64,000 nucleotides of DNA from assembly GCF_002407185.1 (NCBI RefSeq), contig NZ_CP023563.1, forward strand, positions 2,480,001 through 2,544,000, read 5' to 3'. The notes under the pieces are model-generated. The model saw only the letters and a program-made list of their open reading frames with translations. It was not told where the DNA came from and made no database searches. The position numbers and the translations under genes are program-made. Source of the DNA: Brachybacterium vulturis. GTDB taxonomy: Bacteria; Actinomycetota; Actinomycetes; Actinomycetales; Dermabacteraceae. This document shows, piece after piece, positions 1 to 7,960 of the stretch; position 1 is the first letter of the stretch, and every line of letters starts with the position of its first letter.

Positions 1-317
1 GCGCCGGCGGCCTCGAGCCGCAGAGCATGGAACGTCTGGCGGGGACGCTGGCGACGGATCTCCTCGAGCAGCTCCGCGAGGCGCTGCTGGACAGAGGTCT
101 CGAGCAGCTCCCGGGGCCGCCGGGCACGAACGGTGAGGCTCGTCGAGGCCGCGACCACGCGGCGCAGCGAGCGCACCGCGTCGAGGTCCTCGGTGCGCAG
201 GGCCAGCTCAGTGGGCCCGATCTGACGGACCGCACCGAGCTCCCGCGCCTCCTGCAGCGCGCTCGCCCCGCAGCCGTCGAGCACCTCGAGCACCAGATCG
301 TGCGTGATCTGCGACAT
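1..317 (-). CDS. THUMP-type RNA methyltransferase-like protein, N-terminal part
   Basis: The reading frame runs from an ATG at 317 off the left edge, giving about 105 N-terminal residues and no catalytic domain. A helical start is followed by the stretch VRSLRRVVAAS and later by RQTFHALRLEAAG. This pattern resembles the THUMP-like region in front of actinobacterial TRM11/RlmL-type SAM-dependent RNA methyltransferases. GGAGAG lies just upstream of the ATG. It is divergent from the ParA-type gene at 413. The family call is from memory of the pattern only; the missing C-terminus should hold the methyltransferase motifs if it is right. Confidence 0.45.
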   Translation of the reverse strand, partial: MSQITHDLVLEVLDGCGASALQEARELGAVRQIGPTELALRTEDLDAVRSLRRVVAASTSLTVRARRPRELLETSVQQRLAELLEEIRRQRPRQTFHALRLEAAG

Positions 318-412
318 CCGCTCTCCCCTGTCAGCCTGATTCCGGACGATTCACGCAGGCTACCGCCCGTCGCAGTGCCGGTGTGCAGTCTCGAGTCGGT
401 AGACTGGCGGAC

Positions 413-1204
413 GTGTTCATCGTGAGTGTGTGTTCCCTCAAGGGCGGCGTCGGCAAGACGTCCGTGACCCTCGGCCTGGCGTCCGCGGCCCTCCACCAGG
501 GGGTGAACACGCTCGTGATCGATTTCGATCCCCAGGGCGACTCCACCCTCGGACTGCTCGGCGAACCGGCCAGCAGCCTGGACATCGCGGAGGTGATCAG
601 CTCCCCCCGCACCGAGACGATCGACCGGGCCATCATCCCGACCCCGTGGGCCGCCGATGCCGCCTCGCACCTGGACATCATCCCGGGATCGAGCCGCTCC
701 GCGATCATGGACTCCCCCACCCAGAGTCCGAAGGATGTGCGGCGCCTCCACCAGTCGCTGGAGAAGCGCACCCACCAGTACGACCTGGTGCTCATCGACT
801 GCCCGCCCTCGCTCAACGGCCTCACCCAGATGGCACTCGCCGCCTCGGACCGTGCACTGGTCGTCGCCGAGCCGGGATTCTTCGCCGTCACAGCGGCGGA
901 TCGTGCGCTGAAGCTCGCCGCCGAGATGCATGAGGACGGCATCGCACCGCGCCTGCAGCCCCTGGGCCTGGCGGTGAACCGCTACCGACCGCGATCGGTC
1001 GAGCACCAGTACCGCCTGGCGGAGCTGCGAGAGCTGTTCGGTGACGCGGTGCTCGAGCCCATCATCGAGGAGCGGGTGGGACTGCAGCAGGCGCAGGGCG
1101 GCGCCGTGCCGCTGCACAAGTACGAGGGAGCCTCCGGCAAGCGGCTCACCGAGGACTTCGATGCCCTGCTGCGCACCGTCATGGACTCCCGCCAGAACTC
1201 CTGA
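413..1204 (+). CDS. ParA/Soj-family ATPase
   Basis: A 263-residue P-loop ATPase of the ParA/MinD class, which binds DNA or membranes in an ATP-dependent way and positions cargo such as chromosomes or protein clusters. The deviant Walker A KGGVGKTS is at residues 10-17, the Walker A' segment VIDFDPQGDST follows, and IDCPPSL supplies the Walker B aspartate. GTG at 413 is chosen because the conserved core begins almost immediately after it; GTG at 383 or 422 would also keep the frame. There is no ParB neighbour, so it is an orphan ParA rather than the main parAB locus. A strong hairpin follows the gene. Confidence 0.88.
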   Translation: MFIVSVCSLKGGVGKTSVTLGLASAALHQGVNTLVIDFDPQGDSTLGLLGEPASSLDIAEVISSPRTETIDRAIIPTPWAADAASHLDIIPGSSRSAIMDSPTQSPKDVRRLHQSLEKRTHQYDLVLIDCPPSLNGLTQMALAASDRALVVAEPGFFAVTAADRALKLAAEMHEDGIAPRLQPLGLAVNRYRPRSVEHQYRLAELRELFGDAVLEPIIEERVGLQQAQGGAVPLHKYEGASGKRLTEDFDALLRTVMDSRQNS

Positions 1205-1218
1205 GCCGGCCCCGCATG

Positions 1219-1257
1219 ACAGAACGGCGAGCCCCTTCCCGGGGCTCGCCGTTCTGT
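1219..1257. terminator. bidirectional hairpin terminator
   Basis: A 17-bp perfect stem (ACAGAACGGCGAGCCCC and its complement) closes a 5-nt loop. It sits between the convergent ParA gene and the MerR gene ending at 1278, so it can serve both. There is no long T run, which is common in high-GC actinobacteria. Confidence 0.8.
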
Positions 1258-1277
1258 CGTGCGGTGGTGGGCGGCGC

Positions 1278-1862
1278 TCAGCCCGCCTGGCGGGAGCGAC
1301 GGCGGGCCGCCAGCTCGTCCTGCAGGGCGAGGGCGGCGTCATCGGCCGGATTGACGCCCGGCAGGCTCAGCAGGTCGTTCTCGACCTCGCGCCAGACCCG
1401 TCCCACAGCGATGCCGAACACGCCCTGGCCCCCCTGGACCAGGTCGAAGACGTCCTCGGCGGAGGTGCACTCGTACACCGAGGCGCCGTCGCTCATCAGG
1501 GTGATGCCGGCGAGGTCGTCGATGCCGCGCTCGCGCAGGGCGCTGACGGCCACACGGATCTGCTGGAGGGAGACCCCGGTGTCGAGCAGGCGCTTGACGA
1601 CCTTCAGCACCAGGATGTCGCGGAAGCCGTAGAGGCGCTGGCTGCCGGAGCCGTGGGCGGCCCGGACCCCGGGCTCGACCAGGCCGGTGCGGGCCCAGTA
1701 GTCCAGCTGGCGGTAGGTGATCCCGGCGGCCTTGCAGGCGGCCGGTCCTCGGTAGCCGAGCTCCCCGGGGGTGTCCACCACGTCGTCGAAGAGCACGCCC
1801 TGGGCGGGCTCGGCGGGGACAGTGGTCTGTTCAGTGCGATCATCGCCTGGCGTGGCGTTCAC
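1278..1862 (-). CDS. MerR-family regulator, Rv1830-like
   Basis: A 194-residue MerR-type transcription factor. The winged-helix domain covers about residues 30-110 (TYRQLDYWARTGLVEP, then YGFRDILVLKVVKRLLDTGVSLQQIR), followed by a C-terminal effector or dimerisation part. Its place beside ftsR and garA matches the mycobacterial Rv1827-Rv1830 order, although the DUF151 gene found there is missing here. The GTG at 1862 is preferred because GGAGGT lies six bases before it; the frame is open to 1967 with non-conserved residues. The target genes are unknown. Confidence 0.85.
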   Translation of the reverse strand: MNATPGDDRTEQTTVPAEPAQGVLFDDVVDTPGELGYRGPAACKAAGITYRQLDYWARTGLVEPGVRAAHGSGSQRLYGFRDILVLKVVKRLLDTGVSLQQIRVAVSALRERGIDDLAGITLMSDGASVYECTSAEDVFDLVQGGQGVFGIAVGRVWREVENDLLSLPGVNPADDAALALQDELAARRRSRQAG

Positions 1863-1991
1863 GGCTACCTCCGGGTTCCGGCTCTCCGAGGGGGAAGGAT
1901 GAGAGCACCTGCCCAGGGTAGCGCGAAGACGCCGTCGGCCGACAGCAACGCGCCGCCCGAAGGTCACGGACGGGTGACGGCCCGGTGGGCC

Positions 1992-2684
1992 TCAGCCCTC
2001 CCGGAGCTTGGTCCTCAGCACTGCACCGTGCAGGGTGATCATCGATTCGCCCAGGTCACGGGCGAAATCCTCGGCCTCACCGCGCGCCGCGGAATCGCCC
2101 GAGCGCGAGCGCGGGCGCGCCACGGAACGGATCATGTGCGCTTCCCGCTCGGCAGCGGTGCGGAGCATCACCAGGTGCCGGGGGTGCAGCCCTTCGTCGG
2201 CGAGATCCCGTGCGGAGGTGACGATCTCCAGCTCGGTGGCGCCGTAGAAGAGCGGCCCCTCGGCCAGCATCCCGAACTGCTCCAGCTCGACGAGGAACTC
2301 CTCCTCGACACCGGCCTCGCGGGCCAGGCCGCGCCGGTCCAGACGGACCGCCTGCAGGGTCGAGGTGGGGCCGGGGCGGGAGGCGATCGAGGTGACCTCG
2401 GAGTCGACGCCGTGCTCGAGCAGATGCTCCTTGATCACCTTCAGCGGCCAGAAGCGGTCACGCTGGGCGCGGAGCACGAACCGGAGCCGATCCACGTCCT
2501 CCCGGCAGTACTTGCGATAGCCGGCCGGAGTGCGCTCGGGCGTGATGAGCCCCTCGGACTCGAGGTAGTGCAGCTTGGAGTGCGCGAGCTCCGGGAACTC
2601 GTCGCGCAGGATCTCGAGCACCTGACCGATGCTGAGCCGGGAGGCCGCGGACGAGCTCGGCCTGCGCGAGGCAGAGGCCGGCAT
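1992..2684 (-). CDS. ftsR: FtsR-type MerR regulator
   Basis: A 230-residue MerR-family protein. The N-terminal winged helix (SIGQVLEILRDEFPELAHSK, then RTPAGYRKYCREDVDRL) is characteristic of actinobacterial Rv1828/Cg1631 proteins. In Corynebacterium glutamicum that protein, FtsR, activates ftsZ. The gene starts 4 nt after the stop codon of the FHA gene, so the two are very likely co-transcribed. The C-terminal half probably senses a ligand or dimerises; no motif there is recognised. Confidence 0.9.
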   Translation of the reverse strand: MPASASRRPSSSAASRLSIGQVLEILRDEFPELAHSKLHYLESEGLITPERTPAGYRKYCREDVDRLRFVLRAQRDRFWPLKVIKEHLLEHGVDSEVTSIASRPGPTSTLQAVRLDRRGLAREAGVEEEFLVELEQFGMLAEGPLFYGATELEIVTSARDLADEGLHPRHLVMLRTAAEREAHMIRSVARPRSRSGDSAARGEAEDFARDLGESMITLHGAVLRTKLREG

Positions 2685-2688
2685 CGGG

Positions 2689-3132
2689 TCAGTCCGTCCC
2701 GTCGAAGCCGTAGTAGGTCAACCGGTACTTCCCGATCTGCACATCCTGCCCGGACTGCAGCCGGGCCTCGTCCACCCGGTCCTTGCCGACATAGGTGCCG
2801 TTGAGCGATCCCAGGTCCCGCACCAGGAAGCCGTCCCCGTCACGCATGAAGGCGGCGTGCTTGCGCGAGACCGTCACGTCGTCGAGGAAGATCTCGCTCT
2901 TGGGGTGACGCCCCGCGACGGTGGTCTCGGAGTCCAGCAGGAACCGGGCACCGAGATTCGGGCCCTTCCGCACGATGAGCAGCGCACTGCGCGGAGGCAG
3001 GTTGTCGATCGCCCGTCGATCCTGGGACGAGAGACCGGGCTCGGCATCGTCCACGGGGTCGTTGGGCGAGATCGCGCTCAACTTCGACGTGTGGTCGAGA
3101 TTCTCGTCGTTCCACTCGGTGTTCCCTGACAC
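2689..3132 (-). CDS. garA: FHA-domain regulator GarA/OdhI
   Basis: A 147-residue protein with a C-terminal FHA domain at about residues 50-147 (PRSALLIVRKGPNLGARF, GRHPKSEIFLDDVTVSRKHA, LGSLNGTYV). Homologues GarA and OdhI inhibit 2-oxoglutarate dehydrogenase and adjust glutamate metabolism until Ser/Thr kinases phosphorylate an N-terminal threonine motif, after which the FHA domain binds its own tail. Here the tail reads ENLDHTSKL, with one threonine where GarA and OdhI have the ETTS pair. The start is GTG, preceded by AGGAAGGGG. Confidence 0.9.
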   Translation of the reverse strand: MSGNTEWNDENLDHTSKLSAISPNDPVDDAEPGLSSQDRRAIDNLPPRSALLIVRKGPNLGARFLLDSETTVAGRHPKSEIFLDDVTVSRKHAAFMRDGDGFLVRDLGSLNGTYVGKDRVDEARLQSGQDVQIGKYRLTYYGFDGTD

Positions 3133-3258
3133 CGCGCACCCCTTCCTGGCCTGCTGCGGATCCTGTGCGATGAGCGCAGAGGATTCGGCACCCTCATCTT
3201 CGCATGCCGGGGCCGCCCGGCGGGAACTTCCGGGCCACGTGGGGACAAGAATTGACGA

Positions 3259-4011
3259 TCATTTGACCACTCGTGAATGCTCCGGCGCGCTGAGCTCCAC
3301 CGTGGCCTCGATCCGCACGTCGTCGTCCGCGTTCGCGGCGAGGCTCCCGCCGTCCCCGGCGACCGAGTCCGCGGCACCTCCGGGGATCTGCAGCGCGGGC
3401 TCCATCACCGAGGGGTCGCCGATCGCCCGCACCACATAGGGGGCGTCGATCACGGTCCCGTCCACTCGCAGTCGCCCGTCGGCGCCGGTGGTGATGGCGG
3501 TCGAGGCGACCACCCGCACGTCGCCGATCTGGATGACCTCCGCCCCGGCATTGCGCAGCTCCTGGACCACGCCCAGCAGGGTCGAGGCGCGTACGCCCTG
3601 CTCCGGGTCGGCGATCGACAGGACGATCCCGCGGCCATGGGCCGGCACGGTCCCGGCGAGGATCTCGAGGTCCGCCAGACGATCCTCGGCGGCGTTCTGG
3701 GCGGCGACATCGTCCTCCTGGCCGGAGCGCAGCGTCTCCAGCGTGCGCTCCAGCTCAGCGTTCTCGACCTCGAGATCGGAGGTGTGCCGACCGGACTCGT
3801 CCAGCAGCCGCACCAGCTCCTGCTGACTGGCGCCCTCGAGGGAGTCTTCGCTCTCGCGCACCTGAGCGGCGATCGACAGGCCCAGCAGCAGGCACAGCAG
3901 CCCCACGATCGCCTGGGCGAGGGAGGCCTGCGGGCGCAGGGTGTCGCCCAGGCGCTGCCAGACCAGCCTCTGCTGGCGCGTGGACGAGGCCGTGCGGGTG
4001 CCGTCGCTCAT
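3259..4011 (-). CDS. DUF881 membrane-anchored protein (second of pair)
   Basis: A 250-residue DUF881 protein. One transmembrane segment (about residues 33-50, AIVGLLCLLLGLSIAAQV) is followed by a coiled coil and an extracytoplasmic DUF881 domain (GRGIVLSIADPEQG, LLGVVQELRNAGAEVIQIGDVRV, PYVVRAIGDPSVMEPAL). Its start overlaps the end of the small basic protein gene by 4 nt. DUF881 proteins flanking Sbp are conserved beside division genes in Gram-positive bacteria; their biochemical role is not settled. Confidence 0.88.
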   Translation of the reverse strand: MSDGTRTASSTRQQRLVWQRLGDTLRPQASLAQAIVGLLCLLLGLSIAAQVRESEDSLEGASQQELVRLLDESGRHTSDLEVENAELERTLETLRSGQEDDVAAQNAAEDRLADLEILAGTVPAHGRGIVLSIADPEQGVRASTLLGVVQELRNAGAEVIQIGDVRVVASTAITTGADGRLRVDGTVIDAPYVVRAIGDPSVMEPALQIPGGAADSVAGDGGSLAANADDDVRIEATVELSAPEHSRVVK

Positions 4012-4340
4012 GACCGGAACAGGAGGCGCCGGATCGCGGCGGCGTTGGAGAAGATGCGGATCCCGAGCACCACGATGACCGCGGTGGAGAGCTGCGAGCC
4101 CACCCCGAGCTGATCGCCGAGGAAGACGAGGAAAGCCGCGATCAGCACGTTGAACAGGAACGAGGTGATGAAGACATGGGAGTCGAACGCGCCGTCGAGG
4201 CTGGCCCGCAGACCGCCGGCGAGGGTGTCCAGCGCTGCGACCACGGCGATGGGCAGGTAGGGCTGGAGCAGGACGGGCACATCCGGCTGGACGACCACGC
4301 CCAGCACGATGCCCAGCACCAGTCCGATGATGGCGATCAC
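4008..4340 (-). CDS. sbp: small basic membrane protein Sbp
   Basis: A 110-residue integral membrane protein with three hydrophobic segments (IIGLVLGIVLGVVV, YLPIAVVAALDTLAGGL, FITSFLFNVLIAAFLVFLGDQLG) and a basic C-terminus (IRRLLFRS). It belongs to the small basic family DUF1290. It overlaps both neighbouring DUF881 genes by 4 nt, so the three are made from one message. The GTG start is dictated by the overlap. Confidence 0.9.
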   Translation of the reverse strand: MIAIIGLVLGIVLGVVVQPDVPVLLQPYLPIAVVAALDTLAGGLRASLDGAFDSHVFITSFLFNVLIAAFLVFLGDQLGVGSQLSTAVIVVLGIRIFSNAAAIRRLLFRS

Positions 4341-5284
4341 GGGGAATCCTCCTCGCTGCCGCGCGTGGCGGCGGTCGATGGCGCGGGCTGCGGCGCGGTC
4401 GGCACGGTCTCGGAGGCGGCCTCCCCGCCCTCGTCGATGACCGCGGCCTCCCGCAGGGTGCCGATGGACCGGGCCGGGACGGCGAGATCCTCCGCCTCCT
4501 CCCAGGACCTGCGGATGCCGTAGCGGGAGGAGATCTCCTTCAGGTGCTCCCCCGCCGCCGAGTCCTCGAACCCCGTGCGCAGCTGCTGGGGGTCACCGAG
4601 CGCGGTGATCCGGTAGGGCGGGGACAGGGGATGGAAGTCGACCAGCACCGCGGAGCCGGCGGTGCGGATCGCCGTGGTGGGGCCGATCCGCTGCCCGTTC
4701 ACGGCGATCGCCTCGGCGCCGGCGGCCCACAGCCCGTTGACAGAGAGCTGCAGGTCCCCATCGGTGACCCGGTTGACCGTGCCGGTGCTGACGCCCGGGC
4801 TCGCGGGCAGCGGGGCGGAATCGTCGATCTCGAGCACGATGCCGGGCCCGGCCAGGGACACTCCGGTGCCGGCCGCCTCGAAGGCCCCCAGCCGTTCCGC
4901 CGCCCCCGTATCGCCCACTTCCAGCACTGCCGCCTGGGCGCCCGCGATCTCTTCCTCGAGCTCCGCGCGGCGGTCCTCGAGCACCTCTGCCTCGGTGCGG
5001 GTCTGGCGCACCTCCGCCTCGAGCAGGGCGCGCGGGCTGTCCTCCGCGGCGGCCTCGTGGCGCAGATCCAGCACGGAGACGGCGACCGCGAAGCCGAGCA
5101 CCAGGGCCAGCAGCAGGGTGATGGTGCGGGTGTACCGGTTGTCCGGCGGAGCGGCCTCGGCGGCCGGATGCTCCTGCGGACGCAGCGGGGCCACGCTGTA
5201 CGGGTTCGCGGTCAGGGCGCGCAGCAGCGAGGTCGGCGAGTACGGGGTCTCGCCGTGAGGAGTCTCGTGCTCGGGGTCACGCAT
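4337..5284 (-). CDS. DUF881 membrane-anchored protein (first of pair)
   Basis: A 315-residue paralogue of the protein encoded at 3259. It has a longer cytoplasmic N-terminus, one transmembrane helix (about residues 55-73), a coiled coil rich in Arg and Glu, and the extracytoplasmic DUF881 domain (GIVLEIDDSAPLP, AEAIAVNGQRIGPTTAIR, PYRITALGDPQQLRTGF). The ATG at 5284 (MRDPEHETP) is chosen; the frame stays open to 5416 but that part has no conserved features and approaches the tRNA promoter. It is the first gene of the sbp operon. Confidence 0.85.
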   Translation of the reverse strand: MRDPEHETPHGETPYSPTSLLRALTANPYSVAPLRPQEHPAAEAAPPDNRYTRTITLLLALVLGFAVAVSVLDLRHEAAAEDSPRALLEAEVRQTRTEAEVLEDRRAELEEEIAGAQAAVLEVGDTGAAERLGAFEAAGTGVSLAGPGIVLEIDDSAPLPASPGVSTGTVNRVTDGDLQLSVNGLWAAGAEAIAVNGQRIGPTTAIRTAGSAVLVDFHPLSPPYRITALGDPQQLRTGFEDSAAGEHLKEISSRYGIRRSWEEAEDLAVPARSIGTLREAAVIDEGGEAASETVPTAPQPAPSTAATRGSEEDSP

Positions 5285-5494
5285 GCCTGCAGTGTAGGAG
5301 CGAGGCCTGCACGGATCCGTCAGACCCGCGGGGCCGAGCCCTGTGCGCCGATTCCGCACACCTGCCGGGTACTCGAGCGGCGGGCGTCCGCGCCAGGGGT
5401 GCCGCAGGTCACGCACGCTCGGATTCGCCCTGCGGGACGTAGTCGGGGTACTGTATTCCTCGGTCCTCCGGTCACGGAGGGCTCCGCAGTATTG

Positions 5495-5568
5495 CGGGCT
5501 GTGGCGCAGCTTGGTAGCGCACCTGACTGGGGGTCAGGGGGTCGCAGGTTCAAATCCTGTCAGCCCGA
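5495..5568 (+). tRNA. tRNA-Pro (anticodon GGG)
   Basis: The full cloverleaf can be drawn. The acceptor stem is CGGGCTG with CAGCCCG, the D stem GCGC/GCGC, the anticodon stem CCTGA/TCAGG around loop CTGGGGG, and the T arm GCAGG-TTCAAAT-CCTGT. The discriminator base is A, and CCA is not encoded. Accessory DNA begins directly after it, so its 3' half is the likely integration target of the mobile element to the right. Confidence 0.96.
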
Positions 5569-5573
5569 CAAAT

Positions 5574-5616
5574 GCCCTGGTGAGAACAAGTTTCTCGCCA
5601 GGGCGTTGTCTTTTTT
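5574..5616 (+). terminator. Rho-independent terminator after tRNA-Pro
   Basis: A 13-bp stem (GCCCTGGTGAGAA pairing with TTCTCGCCAGGGC, one G-T pair) is followed by GTTGTC and six T residues, a textbook intrinsic terminator for the tRNA transcript. Confidence 0.88.
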
Positions 5617-5625
5617 GGCGGCGAT

Positions 5626-5649
5626 GTGACCGCTAGAGTGACCGCTAGA
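5626..5649. repeat. 12-bp tandem repeat beside the tRNA
   Basis: GTGACCGCTAGA occurs twice in direct succession, 10 nt after the tRNA terminator. At an element junction such a pair could be a recombinase arm-type site or an insertion scar. There is no second copy to compare in the parts I inspected. Confidence 0.6.
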
Positions 5650-6368
5650 GTCGCGCCGGCTGGAGACCGCACGAGCCTCGGGGTCACCATCACGACGGCG
5701 ATCGACCTTCGAGTGCCGCACCCGGACCAGGAGCACGCGGGGCGAGCACAGAACGGGGCCGACTGGTGGCCAGGGCCAGAGTCTCCCCCATGTTCTCTCT
5801 TCGCCGCGACTCAAGACCAGGCAAGCTGTCTCGCCCGTCGCAAGGCTGCCCTTCCCGTCGGAGCTCCCACGTGGGGAAGAACTACGGCAGTGTCGGCGCG
5901 GCCACTCTCGGCTGCCGGGGCATCGATAGCGTTGCGCCCTCACGGTTAATCCACTGGGTCACCTCCCACGTACGCCTCGAAGTGCCCCTGCACCGCGGCT
6001 ACCCGCCAGGGCGAGCTGGACCCAGGTCGCGGTGGGAAGCCATCCCGCTGCACCGAAACGCATATTTGGCCGTGCGGGCACCATCTGCGGAGTGCTCAAG
6101 TTCTATGCGTCAGGCTCCACCAGCTGATTGCTGAAGAGGTGTCCGGCCCTCTGTTGATGAATTTCGTATGACACGTGAACTCAACGTCCGATAATGGCGA
6201 TTATCAGACATTGGACGGCGCGAGCCAGCTCGCTGAGAGCATTGCTCGATAACCGGTGCATGCTGTGGACGGCGTCCTGGACGCATGGTGTGCTCCACGC
6301 GTCACCGGTGTCTTCGACCGAAACTGCGTGGTGCACGTAGATTGGTGAACCCCTGGCATCATCGAATT
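5650..6368. other. region without a convincing gene next to the tRNA
   Basis: About 700 bases with no frame that shows protein-like composition, a ribosome site or a recognisable domain. An integrase would be expected here if the element inserted with its int gene beside the tRNA 3' end, but none is visible. Base composition looks less GC-rich around 6050-6370 than in the genes on either side, which fits decayed or junction DNA. Confidence 0.55.
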
Positions 6369-6932
6369 ATGCCGATCGTCCGCAGTACGAAGCCCGCCCT
6401 GGACGAGTGGGTCCCGGTCGCTCTCGCCGCACGTATCGTCGGCGTCGACCGCTCGTCCCTGGCCCACCTCATCGACCACGGGCTCGTCCCGAGCCTCGGC
6501 CTCGACGCCGTACGTTCCCTGTCCACGAGCGGCGAAGTGGCAGCCAGGAGCTCGGATGACCCCGGCTATCTCGTGGCCCGCTTGGATCTGGACCCCTCCG
6601 AGCAACGTATCGTCGAGATGAGCGATGAGCAGCTCTCCCAGTCTGTCGAAGGACCGCACCGGATCCCGGCGAGCTACCGCGACCGTGCAGTGCTGCTGAG
6701 CGTCCGGGGATTCGTGATCGCCACAGGGCAGATCGACTCGATGGGCGACCCAGTCGTTCTGCGCACCGACCGGCGGGGTCGTGAGATCACCGCTCGGCCC
6801 GTCTTCTTCAGCATCGCGGAACGTCTGAACGATCTCACCGCGCGGCCTGCCCGGGCCGGCGGCGATTCCCGCTGGCTCGGCCGCCGAGCTCGAGTCGGCA
6901 CGGGTGGGTCTGTCCTCCCGCTCATCCGGTGA
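6369..6932 (+). CDS. helix-turn-helix protein of unknown role
   Basis: A 187-residue soluble protein. The N-terminus (WVPVALAARIVGVDRSSLAHLIDHGLV) looks like an excisionase or MerR-type helix-turn-helix. The middle (DRAVLLSVRGFVIATGQIDSMGDPVVLRTDR) may be a small beta domain, and the C-terminus is basic. The ATG at 6369 is chosen because the HTH begins soon after it; the frame is open back to 6285. It is the first convincing gene of the element. It could help excision or control, but that is inference from position. Confidence 0.6.
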   Translation: MPIVRSTKPALDEWVPVALAARIVGVDRSSLAHLIDHGLVPSLGLDAVRSLSTSGEVAARSSDDPGYLVARLDLDPSEQRIVEMSDEQLSQSVEGPHRIPASYRDRAVLLSVRGFVIATGQIDSMGDPVVLRTDRRGREITARPVFFSIAERLNDLTARPARAGGDSRWLGRRARVGTGGSVLPLIR

Positions 6933-6979
6933 GATCCGCAGACCCCCAACGTTTCGGGGTCCTACGAAAAGACCCCTGC

Positions 6980-6987
6980 GCCCACTT
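6980..6987 (+). promoter_or_regulatory. CGCCCACT box 1
   Basis: Lies 43 nt before the start at 7031. It is followed by CCGGTG and then GGAGACC, a second element seen after several boxes. Confidence 0.7.
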
Positions 6988-7030
6988 CCCCGGTGTCCGC
7001 GACCGCTGGAGACCCACGGAGGGAACCGCC

Positions 7031-7465
7031 ATGACCGACTTCGCCGAGTATGCAGACCCCCGGTTCCTGGAGGACCCGACCACAGTCCCGCTGGTCCTGC
7101 GGGCCGCCGAGTTCAGCGACGACGCGGAGGTGCTCGACGGCCTGGCCCACTCCGGCGTGAACTCCGAGGTGCTGCGCAAGATCGCCCACAATCCCGCCAC
7201 CGCCGAGCGCACGCTGGAGTACCTGGTTGAGCGCGACGAGCGGTGGATGACCTACCCCGTGACTCGGCGCATGGATCTGTCGGCGGAGTTCATCGAGCGC
7301 ATCGCGCGGCGACTGACGGACCGCAACGCGATCTACCACGCCTCCTCCGCCCCGTGCGCTGACGAGACGACGTTGCGGTACCTCGCCGAGCACCCGTCCG
7401 CGCCTGCGGCAGTCGCGGAGACAGTGGGCGCACGGCTGGGCGACATCGTCCACGCCGCGACCTGA
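7031..7465 (+). CDS. hypothetical protein with leucine-rich-variant-like helical repeats
   Basis: A 144-residue acidic protein made of short repeated helices. Phrases such as LDGLAHSGVNSEVLRKIAHNPATAERTLEYLV and TTLRYLAEHPSAPAAVAETV resemble the LRV-type alpha solenoid, in which each repeat is a helix pair. GGAGGGAA lies in front of the ATG. No catalytic residues are evident. A protein-binding scaffold is the plainest reading; the function is unknown. Confidence 0.65.
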   Translation: MTDFAEYADPRFLEDPTTVPLVLRAAEFSDDAEVLDGLAHSGVNSEVLRKIAHNPATAERTLEYLVERDERWMTYPVTRRMDLSAEFIERIARRLTDRNAIYHASSAPCADETTLRYLAEHPSAPAAVAETVGARLGDIVHAAT

Positions 7466-7484
7466 GCACGGAAGGGAGAGCTTC

Positions 7485-7718
7485 ACGACGACCCGCACCT
7501 ACAACCGAATCCAAGCGGCCGAGGTCCGCCACACCTTCACCCTCGCGGACGCCGACCTCACCGGCGACGACCGGGACGCCCTGGCGCGGTGGGACGCGGG
7601 CGACGACTCGGGAGCCAGGGCCATCGACGCGATCTTCGAACGATTCGACCCCGATCACGAGGATGTGGTCCTCTGCGACGAACCAGACGACTCTCATATC
7701 GGCGTCCGGGAGCGCTGA
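7485..7718 (+). CDS. small acidic protein with ACG in the start position
   Basis: A 77-residue frame with strong third-position GC. Its product (TTRTYNRIQAAEVRHTF at the start, FERFDPDHEDVV near the end) looks like a real protein. A good ribosome site, GGGAGAG, stands 4 nt before ACGACGACC, exactly where an ATGACGACC start would be expected. The frame upstream has no ATG, GTG or TTG. Either ACG is used, or one base change has destroyed the start codon. It directly follows the gene ending at 7465. Confidence 0.4.
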   Translation, partial: TTTRTYNRIQAAEVRHTFTLADADLTGDDRDALARWDAGDDSGARAIDAIFERFDPDHEDVVLCDEPDDSHIGVRER

Positions 7719-7719
7719 C

Positions 7720-7798
7720 ACTTCCGGCGTGAACGGAAGTTCCTGTCAAGCGGAAGTACGGCAAGGCCCCGGAAAGAATCTACTTCCCGGGGCCTTGC
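7720..7798 (+). terminator. hairpin pair after the small genes
   Basis: ACTTCCG...CGGAAGT (7720-7740) is followed by a stronger stem, GCAAGGCCCCGG...CCGGGGCCTTGC, at 7761-7798. There is no T run, but position after 7718 and before the box at 7917 fits termination. Confidence 0.6.
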
Positions 7799-7916
7799 GC
7801 ACACCCTGTCTTTGGCCCCATCCGCCAACGACGCGATAATTCTATCCGATTCCACTCCGAGTAGATGACCGGTGCTGGTCGCGTGAGTGAAAAAATGTCC
7901 TGCGGAGATCGTTTGT

Positions 7917-7924
7917 CGCCCACT
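7917..7924 (+). promoter_or_regulatory. CGCCCACT box 2
   Basis: Lies 36 nt before the start at 7961, with ATTGGTGAAG directly after it. Confidence 0.65.
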
Positions 7925-7960
7925 CCATTGGTGAAGCGTTCTGCCGTGGAAAGGCCCACA

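Noticed and set aside
1041..2804. Long plus-strand open frame of 587 codons across the MerR genes
   Set aside because: It is antisense to two clear MerR genes, lacks any domain, and is an effect of high third-position GC on the opposite strand.
5560..5943. Integrase remnant on the minus strand next to the tRNA
   Set aside because: No tyrosine or serine recombinase motif can be found in the translation.
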